The translations under genes were made by a program, and so were the position numbers. A DNA stretch of 64,000 bases from Kordiimonas lipolytica (GTDB lineage: Bacteria > Pseudomonadota > Alphaproteobacteria > Sphingomonadales > Kordiimonadaceae), in NCBI RefSeq assembly GCF_001550065.1, contig NZ_LRUB01000023.1, positions 9,640 through 73,639 of the forward strand, given 5' to 3'. Positions 56,652 to 64,000 of this stretch are shown here, in pieces. The notes beneath the pieces were generated by a model. It was not told where the DNA came from, did no database searches, and was given only the letters and a program-made list of their open reading frames with translations. How positions within the stretch are numbered: the first letter of the stretch is position 1; each line of letters begins with the position of its first letter.

Positions 56652-58547
56652 ATGCGCTTGATAAAGTCGGTTTCGATTCTTCTTATCATCTTCATCCTCG
56701 GCACACCTTCATCTTCGTCTGGTACCCCCTTGAAATCGGAGGCGGTCATTTTCGGGGGTGATGCCATGTACCCCCCTTTTGAGTGGCTGAGGGGCGAGAA
56801 GGCAGCAGGGTTTCATGTTGACCTTGCCCTCGCCATTGGTGAGGTGAGCGGACGCAAGATCGACTATAGGCTCGGGAGCTGGCCCGACATGGTGAAGGCC
56901 CTGGAGGCCGGGACAATAGATGTCCTGCCCATGCTTGTGTCGGAGGAGCGGAAAGCAAAATTTCTGTTCTCCTCAACCATCCACAATCTGGAACATGCTT
57001 ATTACGCCCACCCCGGTGCCCCGACGGTACAATCTCTGCAAGACCTTCAAGGCAAAAGAATCGCCGTGGAAGATCTTTCTTATGCCCAAGCTAAACTGAT
57101 GGGCAGCGATTTCGATCTTGTTCTGACCGATAGTACCCTGGATGCTCTCAAGACTGTATTATCCGGAAGTGCCGACTATGCCATCCTGGCAACAGCTACA
57201 GCGGATTACCTTTTGGACAGGGAACGCATCGGCCTTGTACGTGTCGGGTTACCGTTCTGGCCACAGGAGTATGCGTTTGCTGTTCGGAAAGACAGGCTGG
57301 ATTTGGCTGTTTGGGTGCAGGACAGCCTCAACCGTGCCATCAGCGAAGGCCTTTACCAGGAAGTCTTTGATCGCTGGGAGGACCAGATCACTCCGTCAGC
57401 AACGACCTTTTCCGAAGCATTGGAAAGGGCTGCGATCATTCTTGTTCCGCTGGTTATGGTTGCTGGCCTTGGCTGGGCTTGGATCGTTCTGCTGCGGCGT
57501 ACCGTTAGGGCCCGCACCCATGACTTGCAGAGTGAGCTCAAGAGGCGTGAGGAAGCGGAAGAACAGATAAGATATTTTGCTGATCACGACACCCACACAG
57601 ATCTGCCGGAACTCCACCATTTCGTGGCACTGGCCAAGGAGCGCCTGTCCAATGAAACCGAGGCTTCAGATGCGAGGGAGGTGGCACTGCTCAAGTTGGC
57701 GGAACTGGAAGACGTGATTCAGACATTTGGCTATAACACGGAACAACAATTCGTAAGTATTTTCGCGCAAAGGCTCAGAGAGGCGAACTTTGAAGGAAAG
57801 GGATATCTGGGGCGCGGCATATTTATCGTGATGTGCCAAGCCGGCAAGCTGAAGCGCCGTCTCGACGCGCTATCAGGCCAAATTCAGATCGGTGACTTGA
57901 ATATATACCCTCAGCTCATAGTAGGAGCGACTCGCTGGCCTGATCACAGTAGCAACTTCGAAAAGATCGTTCAGCGCGCGGAAACAGCACTCGCTGTCGC
58001 TAAGGCCCATAATCGTGACTGGGTGATGTATGAAAAAGCTTTCGAGCCAGATGAGTTGTCGATCAGGCTGGTCACGGATTTTCGGGATAGTGCGGGAAAG
58101 GAAATTTTTCCTGTTCTCCAGCCACAGGTGGACCTTAATACTGGCCGGGTCGTTGCTGCAGAGGCCCTTGTTCGCTGGCAGCATCCCGAGCTTGGAGTGG
58201 TGTCGCCAGCCAAGTTCGTGCCCGTCCTTGAAAAAGCCGGGCTGATTGGGCAGATAACCCGCAAAATGATCGAGAACTCGGCAAGGCTCAGCAGAAACCT
58301 GGCTGAGGCGGGGATAGACTGTATCATCAGTGTGAATGTGTCCGCTCAGGACGTGATTGCCGATGGGTTGGTTGACTTTTTGACGGACGAACTCGCGCGC
58401 CACGCTGTTCTGCCACGTGTCCGTCGTCAAAACATTTGGCACAAGTTGGGTCGCGGCTTAGCGGAGTATGGGCCTCGTCTTGGTGTTGATATTAAGCGGC
58501 GTGCATTTGGTGTTGCAAGCGCCGATGTTCGATGGTCTGTCGTTTGA
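56652..58547 (+). CDS. Substrate-binding-domain/degenerate GGDEF/EAL protein, C-terminally truncated by an IS3 element
   Basis: A 631-codon frame. A signal peptide (1-24) leads into a periplasmic solute-binding domain of family 3 ('VIFGGDAMYPPFEWLRGEKAAGFHVDLA' in parts), a membrane helix at about 270-290 and a coiled linker. Then comes a GGDEF-like fold without the GGDEF signature ('GYLGRGIFIVM' in its place), and an EAL domain starting at 'PVLQPQVDLNTGRVVAAEALVRWQHPE'. The EAL part breaks off at residue 589, after 'ARHAVLP', where the IS3 left end starts at 58418; the last 42 codons are IS sequence. About half of the EAL domain is lost, so phosphodiesterase activity is not expected. The other half is not found beyond the IS. 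Confidence 0.8.
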   Translation: MRLIKSVSILLIIFILGTPSSSSGTPLKSEAVIFGGDAMYPPFEWLRGEKAAGFHVDLALAIGEVSGRKIDYRLGSWPDMVKALEAGTIDVLPMLVSEERKAKFLFSSTIHNLEHAYYAHPGAPTVQSLQDLQGKRIAVEDLSYAQAKLMGSDFDLVLTDSTLDALKTVLSGSADYAILATATADYLLDRERIGLVRVGLPFWPQEYAFAVRKDRLDLAVWVQDSLNRAISEGLYQEVFDRWEDQITPSATTFSEALERAAIILVPLVMVAGLGWAWIVLLRRTVRARTHDLQSELKRREEAEEQIRYFADHDTHTDLPELHHFVALAKERLSNETEASDAREVALLKLAELEDVIQTFGYNTEQQFVSIFAQRLREANFEGKGYLGRGIFIVMCQAGKLKRRLDALSGQIQIGDLNIYPQLIVGATRWPDHSSNFEKIVQRAETALAVAKAHNRDWVMYEKAFEPDELSIRLVTDFRDSAGKEIFPVLQPQVDLNTGRVVAAEALVRWQHPELGVVSPAKFVPVLEKAGLIGQITRKMIENSARLSRNLAEAGIDCIISVNVSAQDVIADGLVDFLTDELARHAVLPRVRRQNIWHKLGRGLAEYGPRLGVDIKRRAFGVASADVRWSVV

Positions 58548-59472
58548 TCCTTTCGCGTTGTTTGATGATGGTCGCGGCCCTGCCGAAGTAGGCGTCGGCA
58601 GGGGTCACATTGTTCAGGCTCTCATGGTAGCGCTGGTGATTATAATGCTCGATGAAGGCCTCGATCTGGGCTTCGAGGTCGCCGGGCAGGAAGTAGTTTT
58701 CCAACAGGATGCGGTTCTTGAGGGTCTGGTGCCAGCGCTCGATCTTGCCCTGGGTCTGGGGATGCAGTGGTGCGCCCCGGACATGGCTCATGCGCTGCGC
58801 CTCGATATAGTCGGCCAGCTCGCCTGCAATATAGCTGGGACCATTGTCGCTGAGCAGTCGGGGTTTGTGGTGGATATGGGCCTGATCACAGCCTGAGGCC
58901 GCAAGCGCCATATCCAGCGTGTCGGTAACATCCTCGGCCCGCATGGTGGTGCAGAGCTTCCAGGCGATGATATAGCGCGAGAAGTCGTCGAGGATGGTGG
59001 AGAGATACATCCAGCCCCAGCCGATGATCTTGAAGTAGGTGAAGTCCGTCTGCCACATCTCGTTCGGTCGGGTCGTTTTGGTGTGGAAGGCTTCGGCGGC
59101 CTTGATCACCACATAGGCCGGGCTGGTGATCAGGTCCTGGGCCTTCAACAGGCGGTAAACCGTGGCTTCGGAGACGAAGTAATGCTTCTCGTCGGTGAAG
59201 CGCACGGCCAGTTCGCGCGGGCTGAGTTCACTATGTTCGAGCGCCATCTCGATGATCTGGTCCCGGATGTCGGCACCGATGCGGTTCCAGACCCGGCCCG
59301 GCGCCGAAGGCCGGTCCTCCAAGGCTTCCGGACCGCCATCGAGATAGCGGTCGTACCAGCGGTAGAAGGTCCGGCGGGCGATGCCGAGCCGGTCCAGCGT
59401 GCGTTTGGCAGGCAGGTGCGACTGCTCGACGAGCTTGATGATCTCAAGTTTTTCGGGTGCGGGATATCTCAT
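58492..59472 (-). CDS. IS3-family transposase OrfB (DDE integrase)
   Basis: A 326-residue DDE transposase. An N-terminal helix-turn-helix ('AKRTLDRLGIARRTFYRWYDRYL') and HTH_21-like region are followed by the integrase core with the first Asp in 'MWQTDFTYFKIIG', second Asp in 'LSDNGPSYIAG' and Glu in 'HPQTQGKIERWHQTLKNRILLE' (D, D and E in family spacing). The ATG overlaps the OrfA stop by 4 bases (ATGA), so it is made by coupling or by frameshifting into an OrfAB fusion. The reading frame is intact. Confidence 0.94.
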   Translation of the reverse strand: MRYPAPEKLEIIKLVEQSHLPAKRTLDRLGIARRTFYRWYDRYLDGGPEALEDRPSAPGRVWNRIGADIRDQIIEMALEHSELSPRELAVRFTDEKHYFVSEATVYRLLKAQDLITSPAYVVIKAAEAFHTKTTRPNEMWQTDFTYFKIIGWGWMYLSTILDDFSRYIIAWKLCTTMRAEDVTDTLDMALAASGCDQAHIHHKPRLLSDNGPSYIAGELADYIEAQRMSHVRGAPLHPQTQGKIERWHQTLKNRILLENYFLPGDLEAQIEAFIEHYNHQRYHESLNNVTPADAYFGRAATIIKQRERIKRQTIEHRRLQHQMHAA

Positions 59473-59843
59473 GCCTCGTCGTCCCCATCCGCGATCATGC
59501 TTTTTTTAAGCAGGCGGTTCTCCAGCGTCAGGTCGGCGACGCATTCCTTCAGGGCACTCGCTTCGCGGCGCAGGCCCTTGACCTCATCAGTGGTGGCGGC
59601 ACGGGCGGTATCCCCCGTCAAGCGCCGCTTGCCGGCTTCCAGGAATTCCTTCGACCAGGTGTAATACAGGCTCTGGGCAATGCCTTCCTTGCGGCACAGT
59701 TCGGCAATGCTGTCATCACCGCGCAGGCCTTCCAGCACGATCCGGATCTTGTCTTCCGCTGAGAAGTGCCGCCGGGTCGCGCGGCGAATGTCTTTGACCA
59801 CCTTCTCGGCGGTCGCTTTGGGCTTGGAGGATTTGGCTCTCAT
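59469..59843 (-). CDS. IS3-family transposase OrfA
   Basis: A 124-residue OrfA with the helix-turn-helix 'RHFSAEDKIRIVLEGLRGDDSIAELCRKEGIAQSLYY' (in parts) and the coiled-coil part 'LRREASALKECVADLTLENRLLKKSM', which together recognise the element ends and multimerise. GAAGGAACGAAG lies before the ATG. It overlaps OrfB by 4 bases. It shows little similarity to the broken orfA at 21.1 kb, so two different IS3 groups are present in this genome. Confidence 0.92.
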   Translation of the reverse strand: MRAKSSKPKATAEKVVKDIRRATRRHFSAEDKIRIVLEGLRGDDSIAELCRKEGIAQSLYYTWSKEFLEAGKRRLTGDTARAATTDEVKGLRREASALKECVADLTLENRLLKKSMIADGDDEA

Positions 59844-59895
59844 CTTCGTTCCTTCGTCTCTACGACGAGACCCAAATCCTCCTTAACTTGCAACC

Positions 59896-60210
59896 CTAAT
59901 TCTGTGCCATAGGCGCTGACGGGGGACACAGGTCCTGAATGTCGTCCTCAGGGCAGTCATATCGGAAGTAGCCAACGGAAGCCGTGGGTTCACCATCAGT
60001 GTTTCTAAGCGGCAGAAGAAGGCCACTATAGCGCACCTTTTCGCCCTTGGAAGTCTCCACCATCTCATCGGTCACGCACCCCAAGCGATAATTCTTCAAC
60101 GAGACAAAGAGGTCGTGGTACTTTTGCCGTAACTCTCCCGATAAGTGATCGACAAAGTTGTCAGCAATAATGTTTCGGCTCCACATTCGGTCATGAGCAT
60201 TGCCCATCAA
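59896..60210 (-). pseudogene. PAS-domain protein remnant cut by the IS3 element
   Basis: The frame reads 'LSGELRQKYHDLFVSLKNYRLGCVTDEM' (in parts) and 'KGEKVRYSGLLLPLRNTDGEPTASVGYFRY', which looks like the second half of a PAS_5-type domain found in alphaproteobacteria. After 'DDIQDL' the frame runs into the IS3 right end and stops at 59896. No proper start codon or N-terminal half is found upstream, where the antisense katG remnant begins. So it is truncated on both sides. Confidence 0.55.
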
Positions 60211-60317
60211 AAGAATGGAAAGCGTACCCTATGCCGTTCCTGTGCCGAGGGCTTTTGGTTTCTGCGGCTTCGGTGATTATAAAAGTAAGCAATCGATTAC
60301 AAAAGCCGTCAAGGCAA

Positions 60318-60691
<374 letters not shown>

Positions 60692-60744
60692 CAGGGAAAT
60701 AGGGGTGCTGCTCCCAGCGGGGCGGCACCCTTTCTTGCCAAATC

Positions 60745-61032
60745 CTATTTATGGGCGATGGGCTTGTCCGTGAAGATATAGTCCCTGAGTTCTTTATCGA
60801 AACTAGGGTCTTTGCGCCTGATCCACTCAAGAACCATGGCTGCATGCTCTTTTTCTTCGTCGCGGTTGTGCGCCAGGATCGCCCGAAGGTCTTCATCCTT
60901 GCAGGTGTCAACCCGCTGGTTGTACCAGTCGACCGCCTCCAGTTCCTCGATCAGCGATGTGAGGGCGCGGTGCATGTCCCTCGTCTCATCGGACAGGTCT
61001 GACATGGCTTCACGGTATCCGGCTTCTGACAT
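60745..61032 (-). CDS. Encapsulated-ferritin-like (EncFtn/rubrerythrin-type) protein
   Basis: A 95-residue two-helix protein closely resembling the encapsulated ferritins described from Rhodospirillum. It has 'SLIEELEAVDWYNQRVD' and 'ILAHNRDEEKEHAAMVLEWIRR'. The ferroxidase residues are kept with an offset of about two: E30, E60 and H63 for E32, E62 and H65, and W36-Y37. Such proteins form decamers that oxidise Fe2+ at the dimer interface and rely on an encapsulin shell for iron storage. Here the chain ends soon after the second helix ('YIFTDKPIAHK'), so the C-terminal encapsulin-targeting extension is missing, and no encapsulin gene is in the window. The ATG at 61032 follows AAGGGG. An FNR-type box is centred 66 bp upstream. 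Confidence 0.82.
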   Translation of the reverse strand: MSEAGYREAMSDLSDETRDMHRALTSLIEELEAVDWYNQRVDTCKDEDLRAILAHNRDEEKEHAAMVLEWIRRKDPSFDKELRDYIFTDKPIAHK

Positions 61033-61091
61033 AGATAACCCCTTTTGTCTCAGTTTGGTTTCTTCGGTCATAGGCCTTTCATACCGCAAGT

Positions 61092-61105
61092 TTGACGTGT
61101 ATCAA
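61092..61105. promoter_or_regulatory. FNR/FixK-type box upstream of the ferritin-like gene
   Basis: TTGACGTGTATCAA has one mismatch to TTGAT-N4-ATCAA. It is centred 66 bp from the leftward ferritin-like start and 115 bp from the rightward 98-codon gene, so it may act on either side. Confidence 0.65.
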
Positions 61106-61165
61106 TAAGACTTTGTTGAACATTGTGCTATCCTTCGCCATTCCGTGCAATTGGATAGCGCCAAA

Positions 61166-61201
61166 GGGCGAAACAGTTCGCCTTAAACCTTAAAGGGCGA
61201 A
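61166..61201 (+). promoter_or_regulatory. Leader with two mutually exclusive hairpins before the 98-codon gene
   Basis: GGCGAA (61167-61172) can pair with TTCGCC (61177-61182) around ACAG. The same TTCGCC can instead pair with a second GGCGAA (61196-61201). The second hairpin ends directly beside the AAGGAAG ribosome-binding site of the GTG start at 61214, so the choice between folds could affect translation. Confidence 0.4.
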
Positions 61202-61213
61202 AAGGAAGAAACA

Positions 61214-61510
61214 GTGATCTCCTTTCAGCAGGCAAAAAATGACCCCGCATGCTGTTTCGACCATCCTGCGGATGTGGTGACAAGCGCAGACTTGTCAGAT
61301 GAACAGAAAATCGAAATTTTGCAGCGCTGGGAATATGATGCCAGTGAGGAAGCTGTGGCTGAGGAAGAGGGAATGCGGGGTGCCAAGGAAAGCCTGTTGC
61401 GCGAGATTGTCCTGAGCCTGAATGCCCTCACGGGCGGCCTGGACCTGAACACTGTTAGCCCCAATAAACATCATGGTATTCCCGATTCCGCGATCAAATC
61501 TGTGAAGTAA
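61214..61510 (+). CDS. Small hypothetical acidic protein
   Basis: A 98-residue protein starting with GTG after AAGGAAG. 'FDHPADVVTSADLSDEQKIEILQRWEYDASEEAVAEEEGM' (in parts) resembles small conserved proteins of proteobacterial stress regions in which a 'kieiLrrWeyDa' block is typical. The domain name is not certain and the role unknown. The C-terminal 'LLREIVLSLNAL' helix may mediate contacts. It lies in a small rightward cluster with a glycine-zipper membrane protein and a ZIP transporter, and its leader has competing hairpins. Confidence 0.7.
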   Translation: MISFQQAKNDPACCFDHPADVVTSADLSDEQKIEILQRWEYDASEEAVAEEEGMRGAKESLLREIVLSLNALTGGLDLNTVSPNKHHGIPDSAIKSVK

Positions 61511-61574
61511 TTGAACAAGGTTGCGTGTTGCTGTTCAAGCTAATTGAGCGTCGCTATTTTCCCAGGAGGACAAG

Positions 61575-62138
61575 ATGAACACACCTTTGAAGGACACTGA
61601 AATCATTCATGAAGCTGTTGGTGTTTTCCAAGGCCCTGATGAATTACAGGCTGCAATGGATGATTTGCAGGAACATGGCTTTATGCGGCAGGAGATCAGC
61701 ATTCTGGCTTCGGACAAGGTTGTGGAAGAAAAACTGGGCCATATCTACCGCCGCGTCGAAGAGGCGGAAGATGATGCCGCAGCCCCGCGCACGGTTTTCG
61801 TGAGCAACGAGACTCTCGGGGAAGCCGAGGCTGCCCTTGTTGGTGTGCCGTTTTACCTGGGCGCTATGGCCGCAACAGGAGCTGTTGTGGCATCAGGAGG
61901 AACTTTGTTGACAGTGCTTCTGGCTGCCGGTGCTGCGGGTGGCGCTGGGGCCGCGATTGGTGCCCTGCTCGCCAGGCGGGTGGGGCAACACCATGCTGAC
62001 TTTATCCAGGAACAGCTGGATCATGGCGGCTTGCTTTTGTGGGTGCATCTTCGGTCAGCGGAGAAAGCGGAACTGGCGAAAGAGATTCTGGAACGCCATT
62101 CCGGGCGTGACATTCATTTTCATGACGTGAAACTGTAG
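61575..62138 (+). CDS. Membrane-associated stress protein with glycine-zipper segment
   Basis: A 187-residue protein. The N-terminal 80 residues ('AVGVFQGPDELQAAMDDLQEHGFMRQEISIL' in parts) resemble the general stress protein 17M-like (YflT) fold. Residues 95-135 form one or two Gly/Ala-rich membrane segments ('AGAAGGAGAAIGALLARRVG'). The C-terminal part repeats a small alpha/beta unit ('QLDHGGLLLWVHLRSAEKAELAKEIL'). This arrangement is common in uncharacterised stress proteins of alphaproteobacteria. AGGAGGACAAG precedes the ATG. It is followed by the ZIP gene after 5 bases, so the two are co-expressed. Confidence 0.72.
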   Translation: MNTPLKDTEIIHEAVGVFQGPDELQAAMDDLQEHGFMRQEISILASDKVVEEKLGHIYRRVEEAEDDAAAPRTVFVSNETLGEAEAALVGVPFYLGAMAATGAVVASGGTLLTVLLAAGAAGGAGAAIGALLARRVGQHHADFIQEQLDHGGLLLWVHLRSAEKAELAKEILERHSGRDIHFHDVKL

Positions 62139-62143
62139 AGATT

Positions 62144-62875
62144 ATGGAAACGTCATTATGGCCTCCCTTCATAGCGGCGACCCTTGCTGCGATTGTGACG
62201 ACTATGGGGCTTGTGGCCATCCGACGTTTCCAGGCCTGGGCCGAAAGCTACAGCGTCTATTTCGCATCTTTCGCGGCAGGCGTGCTGATCTCCGTATCTT
62301 TCCTTCATATCGTGCCGACGGCTATCGGCATGAGCCCATATGCACCCATTTTTTTGTTGATGGGTTATTTTCTTCTCTATGCCTTCAACCGGTTCGTGGC
62401 GGGCTATGTATGCAGTCGCCCCGACTATGTCAGTGCGGGGCTCGGTCTTGTTCCCATGTTGGGTATCGGACTGCATTCCTTTATCGACGGTATGGTTTAC
62501 AGCGTGACCTTTTCGGTCAGCATCTTCACCGGCAGCATGGCGACCCTTGGCATGATCTTGCATGAATTCCCGGAAGGCATTGTCACCTATGTGCTCCTCA
62601 GGAAAGGCGGGTTCGCGGAACGGTCTGCGCTGAAGTGGGCTTTTCTTGCCGCAGCGCTGACGACACCTGCGGGGATGCTTCTGTCATTCCCGTTTGTCAC
62701 CGACATCGGCAAGCCGCTGTTGGGGGATTGCCTGGCCCTGTCGGCCGGCGCGCTGATTTATGTGGGTGCCAGTTACCTGCTGCCGGAAGTGGAGCGGCAG
62801 TCTCGCAGATATAGTGTCGCGGCATTGGGGGCGGGGGTTTATGCCGCGCTGTTGATAGTCCTAAGCGGCGCCTAG
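62144..62875 (+). CDS. ZIP-family divalent metal transporter
   Basis: A 243-residue inner-membrane protein with about eight hydrophobic segments. The ZIP metal-binding helices are clear: 'GIGLHSFIDGMVYSV' (TM4, His-Ser-x-x-Asp-Gly) and 'MILHEFPEGIVTYVLL' (TM5, HExPEG). ZIP proteins import Zn2+, Fe2+ or Mn2+ into the cytosol. Because a ferritin-like gene lies 1.1 kb away, iron is a plausible substrate, but sequence alone does not decide. The ATG follows the stress-protein gene by only 5 bases, with GAGATT as a weak ribosome-binding site. Confidence 0.9.
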   Translation: METSLWPPFIAATLAAIVTTMGLVAIRRFQAWAESYSVYFASFAAGVLISVSFLHIVPTAIGMSPYAPIFLLMGYFLLYAFNRFVAGYVCSRPDYVSAGLGLVPMLGIGLHSFIDGMVYSVTFSVSIFTGSMATLGMILHEFPEGIVTYVLLRKGGFAERSALKWAFLAAALTTPAGMLLSFPFVTDIGKPLLGDCLALSAGALIYVGASYLLPEVERQSRRYSVAALGAGVYAALLIVLSGA

Positions 62876-62981
62876 AGCGGCCGACTTGCTGCGATAGAGC
62901 GATCCGATCTTTATGGGTTGACCTGCCCAAGTTGCTTTGGCCGTATTGGGTCAATTTGGGTCTTTGAAATAGCAAAGGATG

Positions 62982-63011
62982 ACGTCGGCTACGCTATAGC
63001 AAAGCCGACGT
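62982..63011. terminator. Stem-loop between the ZIP gene and the convergent small operon
   Basis: ACGTCGGCT and AGCCGACGT form a perfect 9-bp stem around a 12-base loop, between convergent genes. TTAGAGTTTCT follows on one side and only a short A/T mix on the other, so it may end transcripts from both directions, with modest efficiency. Confidence 0.5.
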
Positions 63012-63060
63012 TAGAGTTTCTGGTGTATCGAGAAAAGTTTGATAGTATTTAGACGTTAAG

Positions 63061-63411
63061 TCATTCCTTCTTAGTTTCGGCCTGAATAAGGATTTGAGTG
63101 AACCCCTCATCCACAAAACCTTTGATTTCCCTTGGGTGCATCAATCGGAGTACTGCCTCAAGATGAGACCAAGGTAGCTCGATATGGTCCAGCGGACCTT
63201 TCACCTGATAGAGGCTGTTGGCGGTTCGTACATTGTTGCCATCAACCTCAATGACAGGCGATGACCGAAAGGCGTCGCCAGAGCGGAAGCGCTGGAATTT
63301 ATCTTCAATCACGGAACCGCATAGCAGGCGCAAGTTTTTGTGATGCTCAGGAGCATCTGTAAAGGAAACAAGGCATGCGTCTTTGATGATACCATCATAT
63401 ATTTTGTTCAT
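63061..63411 (-). CDS. Hypothetical protein, last gene of the MbcA-type antitoxin-like operon
   Basis: A 116-residue soluble protein that I do not recognise. It has a possible beta-rich centre ('FRSSPVIEVDGNNVRTANSLYQVKG') followed by helices ('ELPWSHLEAVLRLMHPREIKGFV') and an acidic/Lys tail. GAGGAAGG lies before the ATG. It follows the 63-codon gene by 12 bases and the MbcA/ParS-like gene before that, all on one strand, so they form one unit. It does not show the Arg/Glu/Ser pattern of RES toxins, the usual partners of MbcA-type antitoxins, and is only about two thirds of their length. Confidence 0.6.
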   Translation of the reverse strand: MNKIYDGIIKDACLVSFTDAPEHHKNLRLLCGSVIEDKFQRFRSGDAFRSSPVIEVDGNNVRTANSLYQVKGPLDHIELPWSHLEAVLRLMHPREIKGFVDEGFTQILIQAETKKE

Positions 63412-63423
63412 GTCTTGCCTTCC

Positions 63424-63615
63424 TCAAAACCAGTTTGTGGCTTCAGAGATCAATCCTGCTAGCACGAGCAGAATGTGATAACCGCCTTTGGCAGCTTGTT
63501 CAAAGAGCCACGCAATGAACTCTTTGTGACAGGTGGTGAGATATTCTGCGGTCACTGTCTTTAGGGGCTGTGTACCGGCGATTTTAGGCGTAGCAGTAGC
63601 GTGAGAAGCAGTCAT
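63424..63615 (-). CDS. Small hypothetical protein with hydrophobic C-terminus
   Basis: A 63-residue protein. The first 25 residues are Ala/Thr/Pro-rich. The rest is 'CHKEFIAWLFEQAAKGGYHILLVLAGLIS', an amphipathic helix and a short hydrophobic stretch that may touch the membrane. A very strong ribosome-binding site (AAAGGAGG) 6 bases before the ATG makes it a real gene despite its size. It lies between the MbcA/ParS-like gene and the 116-residue gene. Function unknown. Confidence 0.6.
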   Translation of the reverse strand: MTASHATATPKIAGTQPLKTVTAEYLTTCHKEFIAWLFEQAAKGGYHILLVLAGLISEATNWF

Positions 63616-63649
63616 CGGTGCCTCCTTTGGCGGGTCGTGGATAGGGCGG

Positions 63650-63985
63650 TTAATGAAGGTGGGTGGTGTTGAGCGGGTAGTGAACCTGCTGACAAAGAAC
63701 CCTGCTCACATCTTGAATGCCTTCCAGGCCATGGCCGAGCATATGATGGAGGGGGCTTTGATCCTGAAAAGCAGGATTGTTCGACTTGAGCCACCGGACG
63801 GCTGAAGTGGCTGACGTGCCCATTAGCTTTAGCTGTCGGTTTACATCGATGACGCAGGCAAGGCGAAGATAGGTCTCCTTGCTCAGTTCGGTGAAAACCC
63901 GCTGTTGCCACAACTGAAAGATATATGTGTCTTTGAGGCCGGTCAGTGTGAATTGCTCGCTGTCAGACAATGCCCAACCGCGCAT
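63650..63985 (-). CDS. MbcA/ParS/Xre antitoxin-like protein (N-terminus possibly beyond window)
   Basis: A 111-residue frame from the first ATG in the window; it stays open to the right edge, so the true start may be outside. The C-terminal 45 residues ('SATSAVRWLKSNNPAFQDQSPLHHML' and 'GLEGIQDVSRVLC') match the toxin-binding domain of the MbcA/ParS/Xre antitoxins ('WLxxPNPALxGxxPLDLL'). The N-terminal part, 'LSDSEQFTLTGLKDTYIFQLWQQRVF', may be a helix-turn-helix-like region. Antitoxins of this group normally neutralise RES-domain NAD+-consuming toxins, but none is encoded downstream. Confidence 0.7.
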   Translation of the reverse strand: MRGWALSDSEQFTLTGLKDTYIFQLWQQRVFTELSKETYLRLACVIDVNRQLKLMGTSATSAVRWLKSNNPAFQDQSPLHHMLGHGLEGIQDVSRVLCQQVHYPLNTTHLH

Positions 63986-64000
63986 GATTGTGAAGGAAAG

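Larger units (their letters stand above)
58418..59928 (-). mobile_element. Complete IS3-family insertion sequence, about 1.51 kb
   Basis: Two overlapping transposase genes are flanked by imperfect inverted repeats. The left end starts TGTCCGTCGTCA...TTTGGCACA at 58418. The right end, read inward, starts TGTCCCCCGTCA...TATGGCACA at 59928. Flanking bases (ACG left, CAG right) show no target duplication. The left flank is an EAL gene and the right flank a PAS gene on the other strand, so the element now sits at a rearrangement junction. Tips may shift by one or two bases. Confidence 0.85.

Overview
The window looks like a chromosomal segment of an alphaproteobacterium, probably a facultatively microaerobic or denitrifying one of the Rhodospirillales/Kordiimonadales kind. 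The clues are FixL- and FixK-like regulators, an encapsulated-ferritin-type protein resembling the Rhodospirillum one, a host-attachment/USP/Hsp20 stress gene set and the general protein style. The genus cannot be fixed from the sequence alone. No rRNA, tRNA or CRISPR array was seen.

Layout. 1-0.6 kb: 5' part of a membrane sensor gene running off the left edge. 0.8-4.1 kb: a leftward operon of an NAD-dependent epimerase, a B12-domain radical SAM enzyme and a metallo-beta-lactamase-fold protein, with ATGA overlaps. 4.3-8.0 kb: nitric oxide defence, with a quinol-type NO reductase and RIC/YtfE facing a divergent nsrR across two tandem NsrR-like operators. 8.3-21.6 kb: an accessory region of debris and mobile DNA. 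It holds a 5'-truncated RTX protein, resolvase and Fic remnants, an intact resolvase, a Phd/ParE toxin-antitoxin pair, a 1771-codon gene with two tyrosine-recombinase modules plus a small partner, an istB remnant, an IS1111-type element and an IS3 orfA remnant. 22.5-54.7 kb: a dense block of low-oxygen survival genes. 55-60.7 kb: signalling genes (HD-GYP, SBP-EAL) broken by a complete IS3 element, beside PAS and katG remnants. 60.7-62.9 kb: encapsulated-ferritin-like protein, small stress proteins and a ZIP transporter. 63-64 kb: a small operon with an MbcA/ParS-type antitoxin-like gene at the right edge.

How the genes work together. Twelve 14-bp sites of the FNR/FixK type (TTGAT-N4-ATCAA, at most one mismatch) lie in intergenic DNA. 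Eleven are centred about 65-150 bp upstream of a start codon; the twelfth is the distal one of a pair in front of hsp20. They precede the epimerase/radical SAM operon, adh-usp-ATPase-antiporter, acyl-CoA synthetase-pyruvate dehydrogenase-ACP, an HPF-like gene, glgC-DUF2934-glgP-adh, a host-attachment/hydrolase/phosphoribosyltransferase/esterase/CBS operon, a response regulator, a hybrid kinase, both hsp20 genes, ppsA and the ferritin-like gene. The likely binding protein is encoded inside the block: a CRP/FNR regulator without the FNR cysteine cluster and with an E-x-x-C-R recognition helix. Its own promoter region carries three TGTGACA-like repeats phased at exactly 10 bp. A nearby hybrid kinase has a PAS domain keeping the FixL haem-pocket residues, and an OmpR-type response regulator sits next to it. 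I infer a self-contained oxygen-sensing island: haem-PAS kinase, response regulator, FixK-like regulator, then metabolism (glycogen, pyruvate, PEP, alcohols), ion homeostasis, chaperones, ribosome hibernation and iron storage.

All coordinates come from reading the sequence. Family assignments come from motif recognition without database searches.
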